Of a stretch of 52,398 bases of DNA, positions 33,833-42,088 are shown piece after piece. This DNA is from Gemmatimonadota bacterium (lineage in GTDB: Bacteria > Gemmatimonadota > Gemmatimonadetes > Longimicrobiales > Gaopeijiaceae), in the NCBI GenBank assembly GCA_022564055.1, contig JADFMD010000012.1, forward strand, positions 1-52,398, in the 5' to 3' direction. The notes under the pieces are model-generated. The model did no database searches and was not told the DNA's origin. It was given only the letters and a program-made list of their open reading frames with translations. A program made the translations under genes and the position numbers. The first letter of the stretch is position 1. Each line of letters begins with the position of its first letter.

Positions 33833-34348
33833 GTGGCACTCGCGTTCCGCCGCGTCGTAGGCGTTCTCTCGTTCGTGGGGGTGCTCGTCACGAGTGGGTG
33901 CAACTACGGTTTTCGCTCCGGAAGTTTTCCCGACCACATCCGAACCGTCGCCATCCTCCCCTTCGACAACGACACCAACCGTTTCGAGCTAACGCAGGAG
34001 ATCCACGAAGAACTGTTGCGCGAGCTGCCACGAGCCCTGGGCGTCACCAACGCGGGGGAAGACGTGGCGGACGCCCTGGTCCAGGGTCGGATCGTGCGTT
34101 ACGACATGACCGCTCCTCTCTTTCGGGCGGGTCAGCAACTCGGCCAGGTGGATGTGCTGCAGCGCCAGGTGAGCATCCGCGTCGAGGTGGAGCTCATCGA
34201 CCTCGTCGAGAACGTGATCCTGTGGGACGATCGCAGCCTGACTACCCAGGGCCAATACCTCGAGGGGGAGTCCGAGGAGCTCGGGCGCATGGAGGCGATA
34301 GAGCTACTGGTACAGCGCATCGTGGACGGGGCGCAGTCAAACTGGTAG
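33833..34348 (+). CDS. lptE: LptE-like LPS-assembly lipoprotein
   Basis: 171 residues from GTG 33833, one base after the preceding stop. Lipoprotein signal (SFVGVLVTSGC) followed by the LptE-like start CNYGFRSGSFPDHIRTVAILPFDNDT, the conserved ELTQEIHEELLRELPRA segment, and VSIRVEVELIDLVENVILW. LptE plugs the LptD barrel that inserts LPS in the outer membrane. lptD is not in the window. Distant LptE homologues are poorly conserved, so this rests on the N-terminal block and length. A 70-bp gap separates it from the mrp operon. Confidence 0.85.
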   Translation: MALAFRRVVGVLSFVGVLVTSGCNYGFRSGSFPDHIRTVAILPFDNDTNRFELTQEIHEELLRELPRALGVTNAGEDVADALVQGRIVRYDMTAPLFRAGQQLGQVDVLQRQVSIRVEVELIDLVENVILWDDRSLTTQGQYLEGESEELGRMEAIELLVQRIVDGAQSNW

Positions 34349-34418
34349 GTTGGCCTCCGAAAAATTGCCCGGACGCTTCAGTTCAGGGCGCACCGAATAA
34401 AAAGAAAGGACGTTTGGG

Positions 34419-34895
34419 TTGGCGCGGATCCTAGGCCTCTGGGTGACCCTCTTCGCCGTCTGGCTGCTGCTGTCCGGGCACTATACCCCGCTGCTCATCA
34501 GCTTCGGCATGGGATCGTGCGCGCTCACGGTCTACATCGCCGTTCGGATGGATGTCGCCGACCAGGAGGGCGTCCCGTTCGCTTGGGCTGGCCGCTTCCT
34601 CCTATTTCTACCCTGGTTGTTGAAGGAAATTCTGGTCGCCAACATCAAGGTCGCGAAGATCATTCTCTCGCCGAGTCTTCCGATCAGCCCGATCATGGTC
34701 GTCTTTCGGTCCACCCAGAAGACCGATCTCGGACGCGCGCTGTACGCGAACTCCATCACGCTGACGCCGGGCACCATCTCGACGGGTGTCGACGGCGACC
34801 GGGTGGAGGTCCATGCCCTCACGTGGCGGGACCTGGGCGGTTGGGAAGAGGATGAGATGGGGCGTCGCGCGTCGAAAGTGGAGGGCGCGTCCTGA
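34419..34895 (+). CDS. mrpE: Mrp antiporter subunit E
   Basis: 158 residues from TTG 34419 with AAAGAAAGGA upstream. First gene of the Mrp operon. Typical MrpE: hydrophobic N-terminal helices (LGLWVTLFAVWLLLSGHYTPLL), LLFLPWLLKEILVANIKVAKIIL, and the conserved ALYANSITLTPGTISTGV, DRVEVHAL. MrpE belongs to the membrane complex exchanging Na+ (or K+/Li+) for H+. The stop overlaps the mrpF start by one base (34895). Confidence 0.93.
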   Translation: MARILGLWVTLFAVWLLLSGHYTPLLISFGMGSCALTVYIAVRMDVADQEGVPFAWAGRFLLFLPWLLKEILVANIKVAKIILSPSLPISPIMVVFRSTQKTDLGRALYANSITLTPGTISTGVDGDRVEVHALTWRDLGGWEEDEMGRRASKVEGAS

Positions 34896-35182
34896 TGTTC
34901 GCTGTAGCCGCGATCGGGGTCGGCGTCGGCATGACGCTGGCCATGATCCGTGCGCTTCTGGGCCCCACCCTGTACGACCGCGTTCTCGCGCTCAACACCT
35001 TCGGTACCAAGACTGTCCTGCTGATCGCCGTCCTAGGGTTCCTCGATGGGCGGCCGGAATTCCTGGATCTGGCGTTGGTCTATGCGCTGATCAACTTCAT
35101 CGGGACGATCGCGGTGCTGAAGTATTTCGAGTTCGGTGATCTCGGACGGGCGAGCCCAACCCGCACCGGGGGTCGGGCCTGA
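34895..35182 (+). CDS. mrpF: Mrp antiporter subunit F
   Basis: 95 residues, about three transmembrane helices, with the MrpF signature LAMIRALLGPTLYDRVLALNTFGTKTVLLIAVLG and ALVYALINFIGTIAVLKY. It is translationally coupled to both neighbours (one-base overlaps at 34895 and 35182). Subunit of the Mrp cation/proton antiporter. Confidence 0.93.
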   Translation: MFAVAAIGVGVGMTLAMIRALLGPTLYDRVLALNTFGTKTVLLIAVLGFLDGRPEFLDLALVYALINFIGTIAVLKYFEFGDLGRASPTRTGGRA

Positions 35183-35502
35183 TGGGGTGGCTTGACGTGT
35201 TGAGCTGGATCTCGATCCTTGCTGGGCTCTTCTTCATCCTGGTCGGAGGCATCGGCCTCATCCGGTTGCCCGACGTCTACACGCGCCTGCACGCGGCGGG
35301 CATGACCGATACCATGGGCGCGGGGTTGGTCCTGATCGGGCTGTCTTTTCAAGCCGGGCTGACGCTGATCACGGTGCGGCTCCTGATGATCTGGGCCTTC
35401 CTCCTCTTTACGAGCCCCATCGCGACTCACGCGCTGGCCCGGGCTGCGCTCCACGGGAAGGTGGAGCCGATTCAGATCGATCTGGGAGGGGGTGACCCAT
35501 AG
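35182..35502 (+). CDS. mrpG: Mrp antiporter subunit G
   Basis: 106 residues, three hydrophobic segments, with the MrpG motif GGIGLIRLPDVYTRLHAAGMTDTMGAGLVLIGL. It ends GGGDP-stop with TAG at 35500-35502. The stop overlaps a possible ATA start of the next gene (35499), and GGGAGGGGG just upstream could serve as that gene's ribosome site. Confidence 0.93.
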   Translation: MGWLDVLSWISILAGLFFILVGGIGLIRLPDVYTRLHAAGMTDTMGAGLVLIGLSFQAGLTLITVRLLMIWAFLLFTSPIATHALARAALHGKVEPIQIDLGGGDP

Positions 35503-36173
35503 AGGTCCTAGTCGATTTCTTCCTTCTCGGGATGCTTGCGATTACCGCGCTGGCGCTGGTGAGGCTTCGGAATCTGTTTGCCGTGGCGATGCTGGCCGGG
35601 ATCTACAGCCTCCTTTCCGCCGGTCTCTTCACCACGCTCGACGCGGTAGACGTCGCCTTCACCGAAGCCGCCGTAGGAGCCGGCATCTCCACTATCCTGG
35701 TGCTCGGCACCCTGGCGTTGGTGGGCCACGAACAAAAGAAAGCCAGGCGTTCGTCCGTGATCCCGCTGGTGGTCGTGGTCTTGACGGGGTCGATCCTGGT
35801 ATACGGCACCCTGGACATGCCGCCTTACGGCGACCCCGCCAATCCGGCGCACCATCATGTGGCGCCACACTATCTGGAGGAATCGGAACACGAGATCGGG
35901 ATTCCCAACGTGGTCACGTCCGTGCTCGCGAGTTACCGGGGTTACGACACGTTGGGCGAGACCACCGTGATCTTCACCGCGATGGTGGGCGTCCTCCTGT
36001 TGATGGGGGGACTCCGCAAGCGCGAAAATTCCGGAGAGACCGACGCCGAAACCAGAGAGTCTGAAGACGCCTCGGGGTCAGGACCGGTGCCGACCCACGG
36101 AGGCTCAGGGACGGACCCGCCGAAGGCAGACGGGAAGAAGACACACGGGGAAGGGGACGCCCATGGAGGATAG
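35499..36173 (+). CDS. MrpA C-terminal part (DUF4040/MbhD-MbhE-like), probable ATA start
   Basis: 224 residues if initiated at ATA 35499, 213 if at ATG 35532. The protein covers the C-terminal part of MrpA only: LRNLFAVAMLAGIYSLLSAGLFTTLDAVDVAFTEAAVGAGISTILVLG (DUF4040), then VLASYRGYDTLGETTVIFTAMVGVLLLMGG (MbhE-like), and a hydrophilic tail rich in Asp, Glu, His and Gly. Homologues start with xEVLLDLLLL-type sequence just before the ATG; here IEVLVDFFLLGM fits if ATA initiates. The ATG has no ribosome site, while GGGAGGGGG lies six bases before the ATA. The split from the NuoL-like part of MrpA is as in Mbh/Mbs-type complexes. Confidence 0.85.
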   Translation: MEVLVDFFLLGMLAITALALVRLRNLFAVAMLAGIYSLLSAGLFTTLDAVDVAFTEAAVGAGISTILVLGTLALVGHEQKKARRSSVIPLVVVVLTGSILVYGTLDMPPYGDPANPAHHHVAPHYLEESEHEIGIPNVVTSVLASYRGYDTLGETTVIFTAMVGVLLLMGGLRKRENSGETDAETRESEDASGSGPVPTHGGSGTDPPKADGKKTHGEGDAHGG

Positions 36174-36585
36174 GTTAATCCTCAGGGTCGGCGCCAAGAT
36201 CCTCATCCCATTCATTCTGATGTTCGCGCTCTACGTCCAGTTTCACGGGGACTACGGACCGGGCGGTGGATTCCAGGCCGGCCTGATCTTCGCGTCGGCG
36301 TTCATCCTGTACGCGCTCATCTTTGGACTCGACACCGCGAAGCGGGTTCTCCCGCTCGGCTTCGTGTGGTTCTGCGGTGCGCTCGGGGTGTGGATCTTCG
36401 CCGGCGTCGGCGTCGTGACCCTCGTCATGGGGGGCGAATTCCTGAACTATGACGTGCTCGCGCACGAGCCCGAGCACGGCCAGGAATTGGGGATCCTGTT
36501 GGTGGAGCTGGGCGTGTTGACCACCGTCTTCGGGGTCATGGTCGCGATGTTCTATGCGTTCGCCGGTCGCCGGCAGGTGCGTTGA
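36163..36585 (+). CDS. mrpB: Mrp antiporter subunit B
   Basis: 140 residues, MnhB domain: LRVGAKILIPFILMFALYVQFHGDYGPGGGFQAGLIFASAFILY (the GPGGGFQAG block is diagnostic), then several helices. It overlaps the end of the preceding gene by 11 bp and ends TGA 36583-36585, where the A is also the first base of the mrpC ATG at 36585. Membrane subunit of the antiporter. Confidence 0.94.
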   Translation: MEDRLILRVGAKILIPFILMFALYVQFHGDYGPGGGFQAGLIFASAFILYALIFGLDTAKRVLPLGFVWFCGALGVWIFAGVGVVTLVMGGEFLNYDVLAHEPEHGQELGILLVELGVLTTVFGVMVAMFYAFAGRRQVR

Positions 36586-36989
36586 TGAACGTCATGGGTT
36601 TGATGAATTACTGGGCCTTCATCTTCCTGATGATGGTCGGGTTTTACATCCTGATTTCACAGGGAAACCTGGTTAAGAAGATCGTGGGGCTGAACGTCTT
36701 CCAGACATCGGTTTTTATCCTCTACATCAGCATGGGAAAAATTCGGGGTGGGACCGCCCCGATTCTCACGGAGGGAGACCCGATCTATTCCAATCCCCTT
36801 CCGCACGTGCTCATTCTGACCGCGATCGTGGTCGGCGTGGCGACCACGGCACTCGGATTGAGCCTCGTGGTCCGGATCCATGAGGCGTATGGCACGGTGG
36901 AGGAAGACGACATCCACGACCTCGACCTCGCCGTGGCCGGCGGCGAAGACCAGAGCTTTCCCGTGAGCGGGATGGACGCGAGGGCATGA
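36585..36989 (+). CDS. mrpC: Mrp antiporter subunit C
   Basis: 134 residues from ATG 36585 (a TTG at 36582 lies just before). NuoK-like subunit: YWAFIFLMMVGFYILISQGNLVKKIVGLNVFQTSVFILYISMG, then DPIYSNPLPHVLILTAIVVGVATTALGLSLVVRI, which is the typical MrpC pattern. Its tail is acidic (TVEEDDIHDLDLAVAGG). Overlap with mrpB by one base and with the D1 gene by four (ATGA at 36986). Confidence 0.94.
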   Translation: MNVMGLMNYWAFIFLMMVGFYILISQGNLVKKIVGLNVFQTSVFILYISMGKIRGGTAPILTEGDPIYSNPLPHVLILTAIVVGVATTALGLSLVVRIHEAYGTVEEDDIHDLDLAVAGGEDQSFPVSGMDARA

Positions 36990-38464
36990 CGGCCCACCTC
37001 CCGGTCCTTCAGGTCATCATCCCGCTGCTCGCGGCGCCGCTGTGCGCGCTCGCACGACGAGGCCGAATCGCCTGGGGCATCGCGCTCGCGACGAGCTGGA
37101 CGACGTTCTGGATCGCCATTCAGCTGCTCGCGCGAGTTCGGTCCGAGGGCCCGATCAGCTACGCACTCGGCGGGTGGGCGGCCCCGGTGGGTATCGAGTA
37201 CCGGATCGATCTCCTCAGCGCGTTTGTTCTGGTCATCGTGACGGGTATCGGCGCGGTCGTGACCCCGTACGCGCTGAAGAGCGTCGAACGTGAGATCGAA
37301 GCGGCGAAGATTCCGCTCTTTTACGCCGCGTTCGTTCTGTGTCTCACCGGGCTCCTGGGCATCACCGTTACGGGCGACGTCTTCAACGTTTTCGTCTTCC
37401 TCGAGATCTCATCGCTGTCCGCCTACGCGCTGATCGGGTTGGGCCAGGACCGGCGTGCCCTCACGGCTGCATTTCAATACCTGATCATGGGCAGCATCGG
37501 CGCGACGTTCATCGTGATCGGTATCGGCATGATGTACGTGATGACCGGGTCGTTGAACATGGCCGACCTCTCGGTGCTCCTGGCCGAACTGGGACCCAAC
37601 CGCACGATCGTGGTCGCCTTCGGGTTTCTGACCGTCGGGATCAGCCTCAAATTGGCGCTTTTTCCACTGCATCTCTGGTTGCCGAACGCGTACACCTACG
37701 CTCCCTCCACGGTCACCGCATTCATCGCCGCCACGGCGACGAAGGTGGCCGTGTACATGCTGCTGCGATTCTTCTTCACGATCTTCGGCGTCGTCTTCTC
37801 GTTCGACGTCATGCAGCTCGACAGGGTGCTCCTCCCTCTCGCGCTGATCGCCATCGTAACCATGTCTCTGGTGGCGATCTTCCAGACCAACGTGAAGCGG
37901 ATGCTGGCCTACTCGAGCGTGGCCCAAATCGGATACATGATACTCGGGATCAGCCTGGCCTCTGTGACGGGGCTCACCGGCGGGATCCTCCATCTCTTCA
38001 ATCACGCCCTGATCAAGGGTTCGCTCTTCATGGCGATGGGCTGCGTCATGTACCGGGTCGGCTCCGTCGAGATCGATGCCATGCGCGGGCTCGGAAAGAA
38101 GATGCCCTGGACCATGGCCGCCTTCGTAGCGGGTGGGCTCAGCCTGATCGGCGTGCCGCTCACCGTCGGGTTCATCAGCAAGTGGTATCTGATCCTGGGC
38201 GCCCTCGAGCGGGGCTGGTGGCCGGTGGCCGCTCTCATACTCGCCGCGTCACTCATGGCCGTGGTCTACATCTGGCGAGTGGTGGAGGTGGCGTACTTCC
38301 AGGAGGGGCCGGGTGAGGATTCTTCGATCGTCGAGGCGCCTTTGGCTCTTTTGATTCCTACCTGGGTGCTCGTCTTCGCGAATTTCTACTTCGGGATCGA
38401 CGCCACGTTCACGACGGAGGTGGCGGGGGCTGCCGCTCGCAGCTTGATGGGGCTCGTGCCTTGA
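36986..38464 (+). CDS. mrpD: MrpD-type proton-translocating subunit (D1)
   Basis: 492 residues, NuoN/NuoM-related antiporter-like subunit with about 14 transmembrane helices. Key proton-path residues are conserved: E140 in NVFVFLEISSLSAYALIG and K222 in ISLKLALFPLHLWLPNAY, matching the essential Glu and Lys of Bacillus MrpD. It also has FNHALIKGSLFMAMG and GVPLTVGFISKWYL. It begins in ATGA overlap with mrpC. It is the first of three such subunits in this operon; the next starts 54 bp later after a start-codon-rich spacer. Confidence 0.93.
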   Translation: MTAHLPVLQVIIPLLAAPLCALARRGRIAWGIALATSWTTFWIAIQLLARVRSEGPISYALGGWAAPVGIEYRIDLLSAFVLVIVTGIGAVVTPYALKSVEREIEAAKIPLFYAAFVLCLTGLLGITVTGDVFNVFVFLEISSLSAYALIGLGQDRRALTAAFQYLIMGSIGATFIVIGIGMMYVMTGSLNMADLSVLLAELGPNRTIVVAFGFLTVGISLKLALFPLHLWLPNAYTYAPSTVTAFIAATATKVAVYMLLRFFFTIFGVVFSFDVMQLDRVLLPLALIAIVTMSLVAIFQTNVKRMLAYSSVAQIGYMILGISLASVTGLTGGILHLFNHALIKGSLFMAMGCVMYRVGSVEIDAMRGLGKKMPWTMAAFVAGGLSLIGVPLTVGFISKWYLILGALERGWWPVAALILAASLMAVVYIWRVVEVAYFQEGPGEDSSIVEAPLALLIPTWVLVFANFYFGIDATFTTEVAGAAARSLMGLVP

Positions 38465-38518
38465 TGGCGGGCTTCTCGTTGGGGATGACCCGATGAGCAC
38501 GGTGATGGGAATGGCTCC

Positions 38519-39982
38519 ATGAGCCCGGCGCTGACCCTGGGCGTCGCCGTGGTGCTGCCCATCGTGGGCGCCCTCATCATTCTGGCTCTGGGCAAGTGGC
38601 CCAACGCCCGCGACGCGGCGGGGATCATCACGGCGGGGGTCCTCTTCGCGCTGGTCCTCCGGCTCGTCGAGCCCATCCGGGCGGGACTGCGGCCGGAATA
38701 CCCCGTCCTCGAGGTCCTGCCCGGGGTTTCGTTGAGCCTCAAGCTCGAGCCGTTGGGCCTGGTCTTCGCGCTCGTCGCCTCCTTCCTCTGGATCGTCACC
38801 GCGCTGTACTCCGTCGGCTACATGCGGGGGCACCATGAGAAGAATCAAACGCGTTTCTTCGCGTTCTTCGCGCTCGCGATCTCGGGCGCCATGGGTGTTG
38901 CGTTCGCGGGAAATCTCTTTACGCTGTTCGCCTTCTACGAGGCGATCACGCTGTGCACCTTCCCGCTGGTGACCCATCACGGAACGCCGGAGGCGAAGAG
39001 AGCCGGACGGGTCTACCTCGGCATCCTGCTCTCGACCTCGATCGGCTTTCAACTCCTGGCGATCATTTGGACCTGGCAACTGGCCGGGACGCTGGATTTT
39101 CGGGATGGCGGTATTCTGGCGGGGACGGCGTCGAACGGGGTACTGAGCGTCCTGTTGATTCTGTTCGTATTCGGCGCGGGCAAGGCGGCCGTGATGCCCT
39201 TCCACCGGTGGCTACCGGCGGCGATGGTGGCGCCCACGCCGGTCTCTGCACTTCTGCACGCGGTCGCCGTGGTCAAGGTGGGGGTCTTCACCATCCTGAA
39301 GGTGTCCGTCTACGTCTTCGGGGTGGACCTGCTGGGCACGCTCGCCAGCACGATGTGGCTTGCCTGGGTCGCGGCGACCACGATCATCCTGGGTTCGCTG
39401 GTGGCCTTCACGAAGGACAACCTCAAGGCACGTTTGGCGTATTCGACGATCAGCCAGCTCTCGTACATCGTGCTCGGCGCGCTCTTGGCGAACGAGATGG
39501 GCATAATCGGAGGCGGTATGCACATCGCCATGCACGCCTTCGGGAAAATCACGCTCTTCTTCGCGGCCGGCGCCGTGCTGGTGTGCGCCCACGAGAAGGA
39601 CATCAGCCGGATGCACGGCCTCGGACGCACGATGCCGATTACCTTCGGCGCTTTTTTCGTGGGCGCTCTCAGCATCATCGGAGTGCCACCCGCGGGGGGC
39701 GCGTGGAGCAAGTGGTTCTTGGGGATGGGCACGCTGGAGGCGGGTCAGGTCGGACTTCTCGTGGTTCTCATGGTGAGCTCGCTCTTGAGCCTGGTCTATC
39801 TCCTGGAGGTGCCGGTCCGGGCATTTTTCAGCGCTCCGCCCGAGGACGCCCACCGAGGAGATGGCATCCATGAGGCGCCGTGGCCCGTGTTGGTCGCGAT
39901 GGTCATCACGGCCGTCGCGACGCTGGCGTTGTTTCTGTATCCCGGACCGCTCTATGAACTGATGAACATGGTGGTGAACTGA
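38519..39982 (+). CDS. Second NuoM/MrpD-like proton-pump subunit (D2)
   Basis: 487 residues, same superfamily as D1 but clearly divergent. The essential glutamate is in LFTLFAFYEAITLCTFPLVTHHG and the lysine in FVFGAGKAAVMPFHRWLPAAM; another charged helix is FTKDNLKARLAYSTISQLSYIVLG. VAPTPVSALLHAVAVVKVGVF places it near NuoL/M and hydrogenase-type antiporter subunits. Many D-family proteins of this kind accompany Mrp or CO2-concentrating clusters. It is separated from D1 by a 54-bp spacer rich in ATGA-type repeats. Its individual role is unknown; it presumably adds a pumping channel. Confidence 0.9.
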   Translation: MSPALTLGVAVVLPIVGALIILALGKWPNARDAAGIITAGVLFALVLRLVEPIRAGLRPEYPVLEVLPGVSLSLKLEPLGLVFALVASFLWIVTALYSVGYMRGHHEKNQTRFFAFFALAISGAMGVAFAGNLFTLFAFYEAITLCTFPLVTHHGTPEAKRAGRVYLGILLSTSIGFQLLAIIWTWQLAGTLDFRDGGILAGTASNGVLSVLLILFVFGAGKAAVMPFHRWLPAAMVAPTPVSALLHAVAVVKVGVFTILKVSVYVFGVDLLGTLASTMWLAWVAATTIILGSLVAFTKDNLKARLAYSTISQLSYIVLGALLANEMGIIGGGMHIAMHAFGKITLFFAAGAVLVCAHEKDISRMHGLGRTMPITFGAFFVGALSIIGVPPAGGAWSKWFLGMGTLEAGQVGLLVVLMVSSLLSLVYLLEVPVRAFFSAPPEDAHRGDGIHEAPWPVLVAMVITAVATLALFLYPGPLYELMNMVVN

Positions 39983-40064
39983 TGAAACTGCTGCCCAACT
40001 CAGGACGCTGGTCGTGAACCGATGAGGCCGCTGCTGAACCGATGGCACGGGTGAGCCGGTGATG
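39971..40064 (+). repeat. Degenerate tandem repeats with overlapping stop/start codons
   Basis: The end of D2 and the 79-bp spacer before the small gene contain three or four imperfect copies of a unit like GTGAACYGATGARRCYGCTG (copies near 39973-39993, 40013-40033, 40034-40050, with a decayed one to 40064). Each copy carries TGA and ATG side by side. They look like duplications of a start region created by slippage and could aid translational reinitiation. Similar ATGA-rich spacers lie at 38465-38518 and 43492-43549. Confidence 0.4.
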
Positions 40065-40352
40065 AGCGAACCCACTGAGCAAGCCGAACACCGCGAGGGA
40101 GCCGGGCCCGACGAGCGGCAGCACGTCTGGGACAAACCCCGGAACGTGAAGCTCCTGTTCAACGTGCTCTTCGCGCTGTGCGCCGTCGTCGTGGTCCTGG
40201 ATCTGTTGATTCACCGCCACGAGGTCCACCCCTGGGAACGGCTTGTCGCGTTCTATCCACTCTTTGGTTTCGTCGGTATCGTCATTCTCGTGGGCATTGC
40301 CAAGCAGATGCGGCGTGTCCTGATGCGGCCGGAGGACTACTACGATGGGTAG
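40062..40352 (+). CDS. Small membrane protein of Mrp operon, function unknown
   Basis: 96 residues from ATG 40062 (GTG at 40059 also possible). A hydrophilic N-terminus (EQAEHREGAGPDERQHVWDKPRN) is followed by two hydrophobic helices: VKLLFNVLFALCAVVVVLDL and LFGFVGIVILVGIAKQMRRV. Between them is HRHEVHPWERLVAFYP, with a histidine-rich stretch, and the end is MRPEDYYDG. I believe similar small proteins accompany extra Mrp D-subunits in other bacteria, but I cannot check. The stop overlaps the D3 start by 8 bp. Likely a structural or assembly subunit (inference). Confidence 0.75.
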   Translation: MSEPTEQAEHREGAGPDERQHVWDKPRNVKLLFNVLFALCAVVVVLDLLIHRHEVHPWERLVAFYPLFGFVGIVILVGIAKQMRRVLMRPEDYYDG

Positions 40353-42069
40353 TCTGATGGGTCTGCCTCCGTTCCTGATCTTCTTCGTGGGGGCCCTGGT
40401 CGTGGCCCTCACGACGGGGCACGTGCGCCGCGGCGTCTTGCTCGCGATCCCGGTGATCGGCGCACTGAACCTGCTGGGGCTCGAGATCGGCGACACCGTC
40501 GAGTTCGAGATGCTCGGCTACACGCTGGTCCCGTTCAAGGTGGACCGGCTGGCCATGATGTTCGGCTACCTTTTCCACCTGGCGGCGTTCCTGGGAAATC
40601 TGTACGCGCTGCATCTCGAGAAGAAGGACGGCGCGGGTGTCCAACACACCTCCGCCGTTCTCTACGCGGGGAGCGCGATCGGCGCCGTCTACACCGGCGA
40701 CCTGATCTCGCTCTTCGTCTTCTGGGAGTTGCTCGCGCTGACGTCGGTGTTCCTGATCTGGGCGAGAAAGACCGAGCGGTCCTTCCGCGTCGGCTTTCGT
40801 TACCTGGTCATCCACGTCCTGTCCGGCGTTCTGTTGCTCTCGGGCGCGCTCATGCTCGCGCACGAGACCGGCTCGATCGCGTTCGGTCCGATCGAGCTCG
40901 ATGGTTCGATGGCCGGGTGGGTCATTCTTCTCGCCTTCGGAATCAAGGCAGCGTTCCCTCTCGTACACAACTGGATCACCGATGCCTATCCCGAGGGCAC
41001 GCCCACCGGGACCGTGTTCCTCAGCGCATTTACGACCAAGGTGGCGGTGTTCGCTCTGGTCCGGACGTTCGCGGGCGCAGACGTGCTGATCTACGTGGGC
41101 GTCACCATGACGTGTTTCCCGATCTTCTACGCGGTCATCGAAAACGACCTGCGCCGCGTGCTCAGCTACAGCATGATCAACCAGATCGGCTTCATGGTGA
41201 CCGGAGTCGGGCTCGGCACTGCGCTGGCGCTCAACGGTGCCGTGGCGCACGCGTTCGCGGACGTGATCTTCAAGGGGCTCCTCTTCATGACGATGGGCTC
41301 TGTGCTCCAGATGACGGGGCGGATCAACGGGTCGGATCTCGGGGGCCTGTACAAGACGATGCCCATTACCGCCACCTTCTGCGTGATCGGCGCGCTGGCC
41401 ATCTCGGCGTTCCCGCTGTTCAGCGCCTTCATCACGAAATCCATGGTCATGACCGCGGCCCTCGAAGAGGGACACGTCTGGGTGTGGCCCTTCCTCCTGT
41501 TCGCGTCTGCGGGCGTTCTGGAGCACGCCGGCATCAAGATCCCGTACTTCTCCTTCTTCGGGCACGACTCGGGGATCCGCGCCAAGGAGCCGCCGAAGAA
41601 CATGCTGGCGGCGATGATGATCGGCGCCGTGTTGTGCGTCGTCATCGGCGTGTTCCCGGGACTGCTGTATAGTCTGCTCCCGTTCGCGGCCGAGTATCAT
41701 CCCTATGACCTGACGCACGTGCTGACCCAGATGCAGCTGCTCTTGTTCGGTGCGCTTGCCGTGGTCTGGTTGATGAGGACGGGCATCTATCCGCCGGAGA
41801 TCCGGGCGTTGAACATCGACGCGGAATGGACCTACCGATGGCTCGGACCCCGCCTGATTCGCGGCATCGGCGGAGCGGTGGCCCGCGTGGATTCGGCCGT
41901 ACGCGGGCGGGTCCTCGCCGTAGTTCGCAAGGCGTTGCGAGGCGCCCACCGGGGGCACGGTCCGCAAGGGATTCTGGCACGGACATGGCCAACGGGAAGC
42001 ATGATTCTCTGGGTTGCGATACTTTTGGCTGCGTTTCTGGTGTTCTACTTCTTATCGCAGACCTTCTGA
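40345..42069 (+). CDS. Third NuoL/MrpD-like proton-pump subunit (D3)
   Basis: 574 residues, the longest antiporter-like subunit here. The N-terminus is MGSLMGLPPFLIFFVGAL; core motifs include E128 in LFVFWELLALTSVFLIWARK, K201 in LAFGIKAAFPLVHNWITDAY, the typical ENDLRRVLSYSMINQIGFMVTG and FADVIFKGLLFMTMG. A C-terminal extension includes an amphipathic arginine-rich stretch (AVRGRVLAVVRKALRGAHRGHG) and a final transmembrane helix. It could supply the NuoL-like half missing from the truncated MrpA. It ends the operon 19 bp before hemC, whose strand is the same, so transcription may continue. Confidence 0.9.
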   Translation: MGSLMGLPPFLIFFVGALVVALTTGHVRRGVLLAIPVIGALNLLGLEIGDTVEFEMLGYTLVPFKVDRLAMMFGYLFHLAAFLGNLYALHLEKKDGAGVQHTSAVLYAGSAIGAVYTGDLISLFVFWELLALTSVFLIWARKTERSFRVGFRYLVIHVLSGVLLLSGALMLAHETGSIAFGPIELDGSMAGWVILLAFGIKAAFPLVHNWITDAYPEGTPTGTVFLSAFTTKVAVFALVRTFAGADVLIYVGVTMTCFPIFYAVIENDLRRVLSYSMINQIGFMVTGVGLGTALALNGAVAHAFADVIFKGLLFMTMGSVLQMTGRINGSDLGGLYKTMPITATFCVIGALAISAFPLFSAFITKSMVMTAALEEGHVWVWPFLLFASAGVLEHAGIKIPYFSFFGHDSGIRAKEPPKNMLAAMMIGAVLCVVIGVFPGLLYSLLPFAAEYHPYDLTHVLTQMQLLLFGALAVVWLMRTGIYPPEIRALNIDAEWTYRWLGPRLIRGIGGAVARVDSAVRGRVLAVVRKALRGAHRGHGPQGILARTWPTGSMILWVAILLAAFLVFYFLSQTF

Positions 42070-42088
42070 TCGCAGACCTGAGGGCTGA

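Noticed and set aside
38249-39205. 318-codon antisense frame at the D1/D2 junction
   Set aside because: Arg/Glu/Asp/Gln-rich shadow spanning two real genes and their spacer; no family features.
40282-41967. Long open frame on the minus strand opposite the D3 subunit
   Set aside because: Its protein is rich in Arg, His, Gln and Asp without any family motif, which is the mirror of a GC-rich membrane gene. The plus strand encodes a clear NuoL-like protein.
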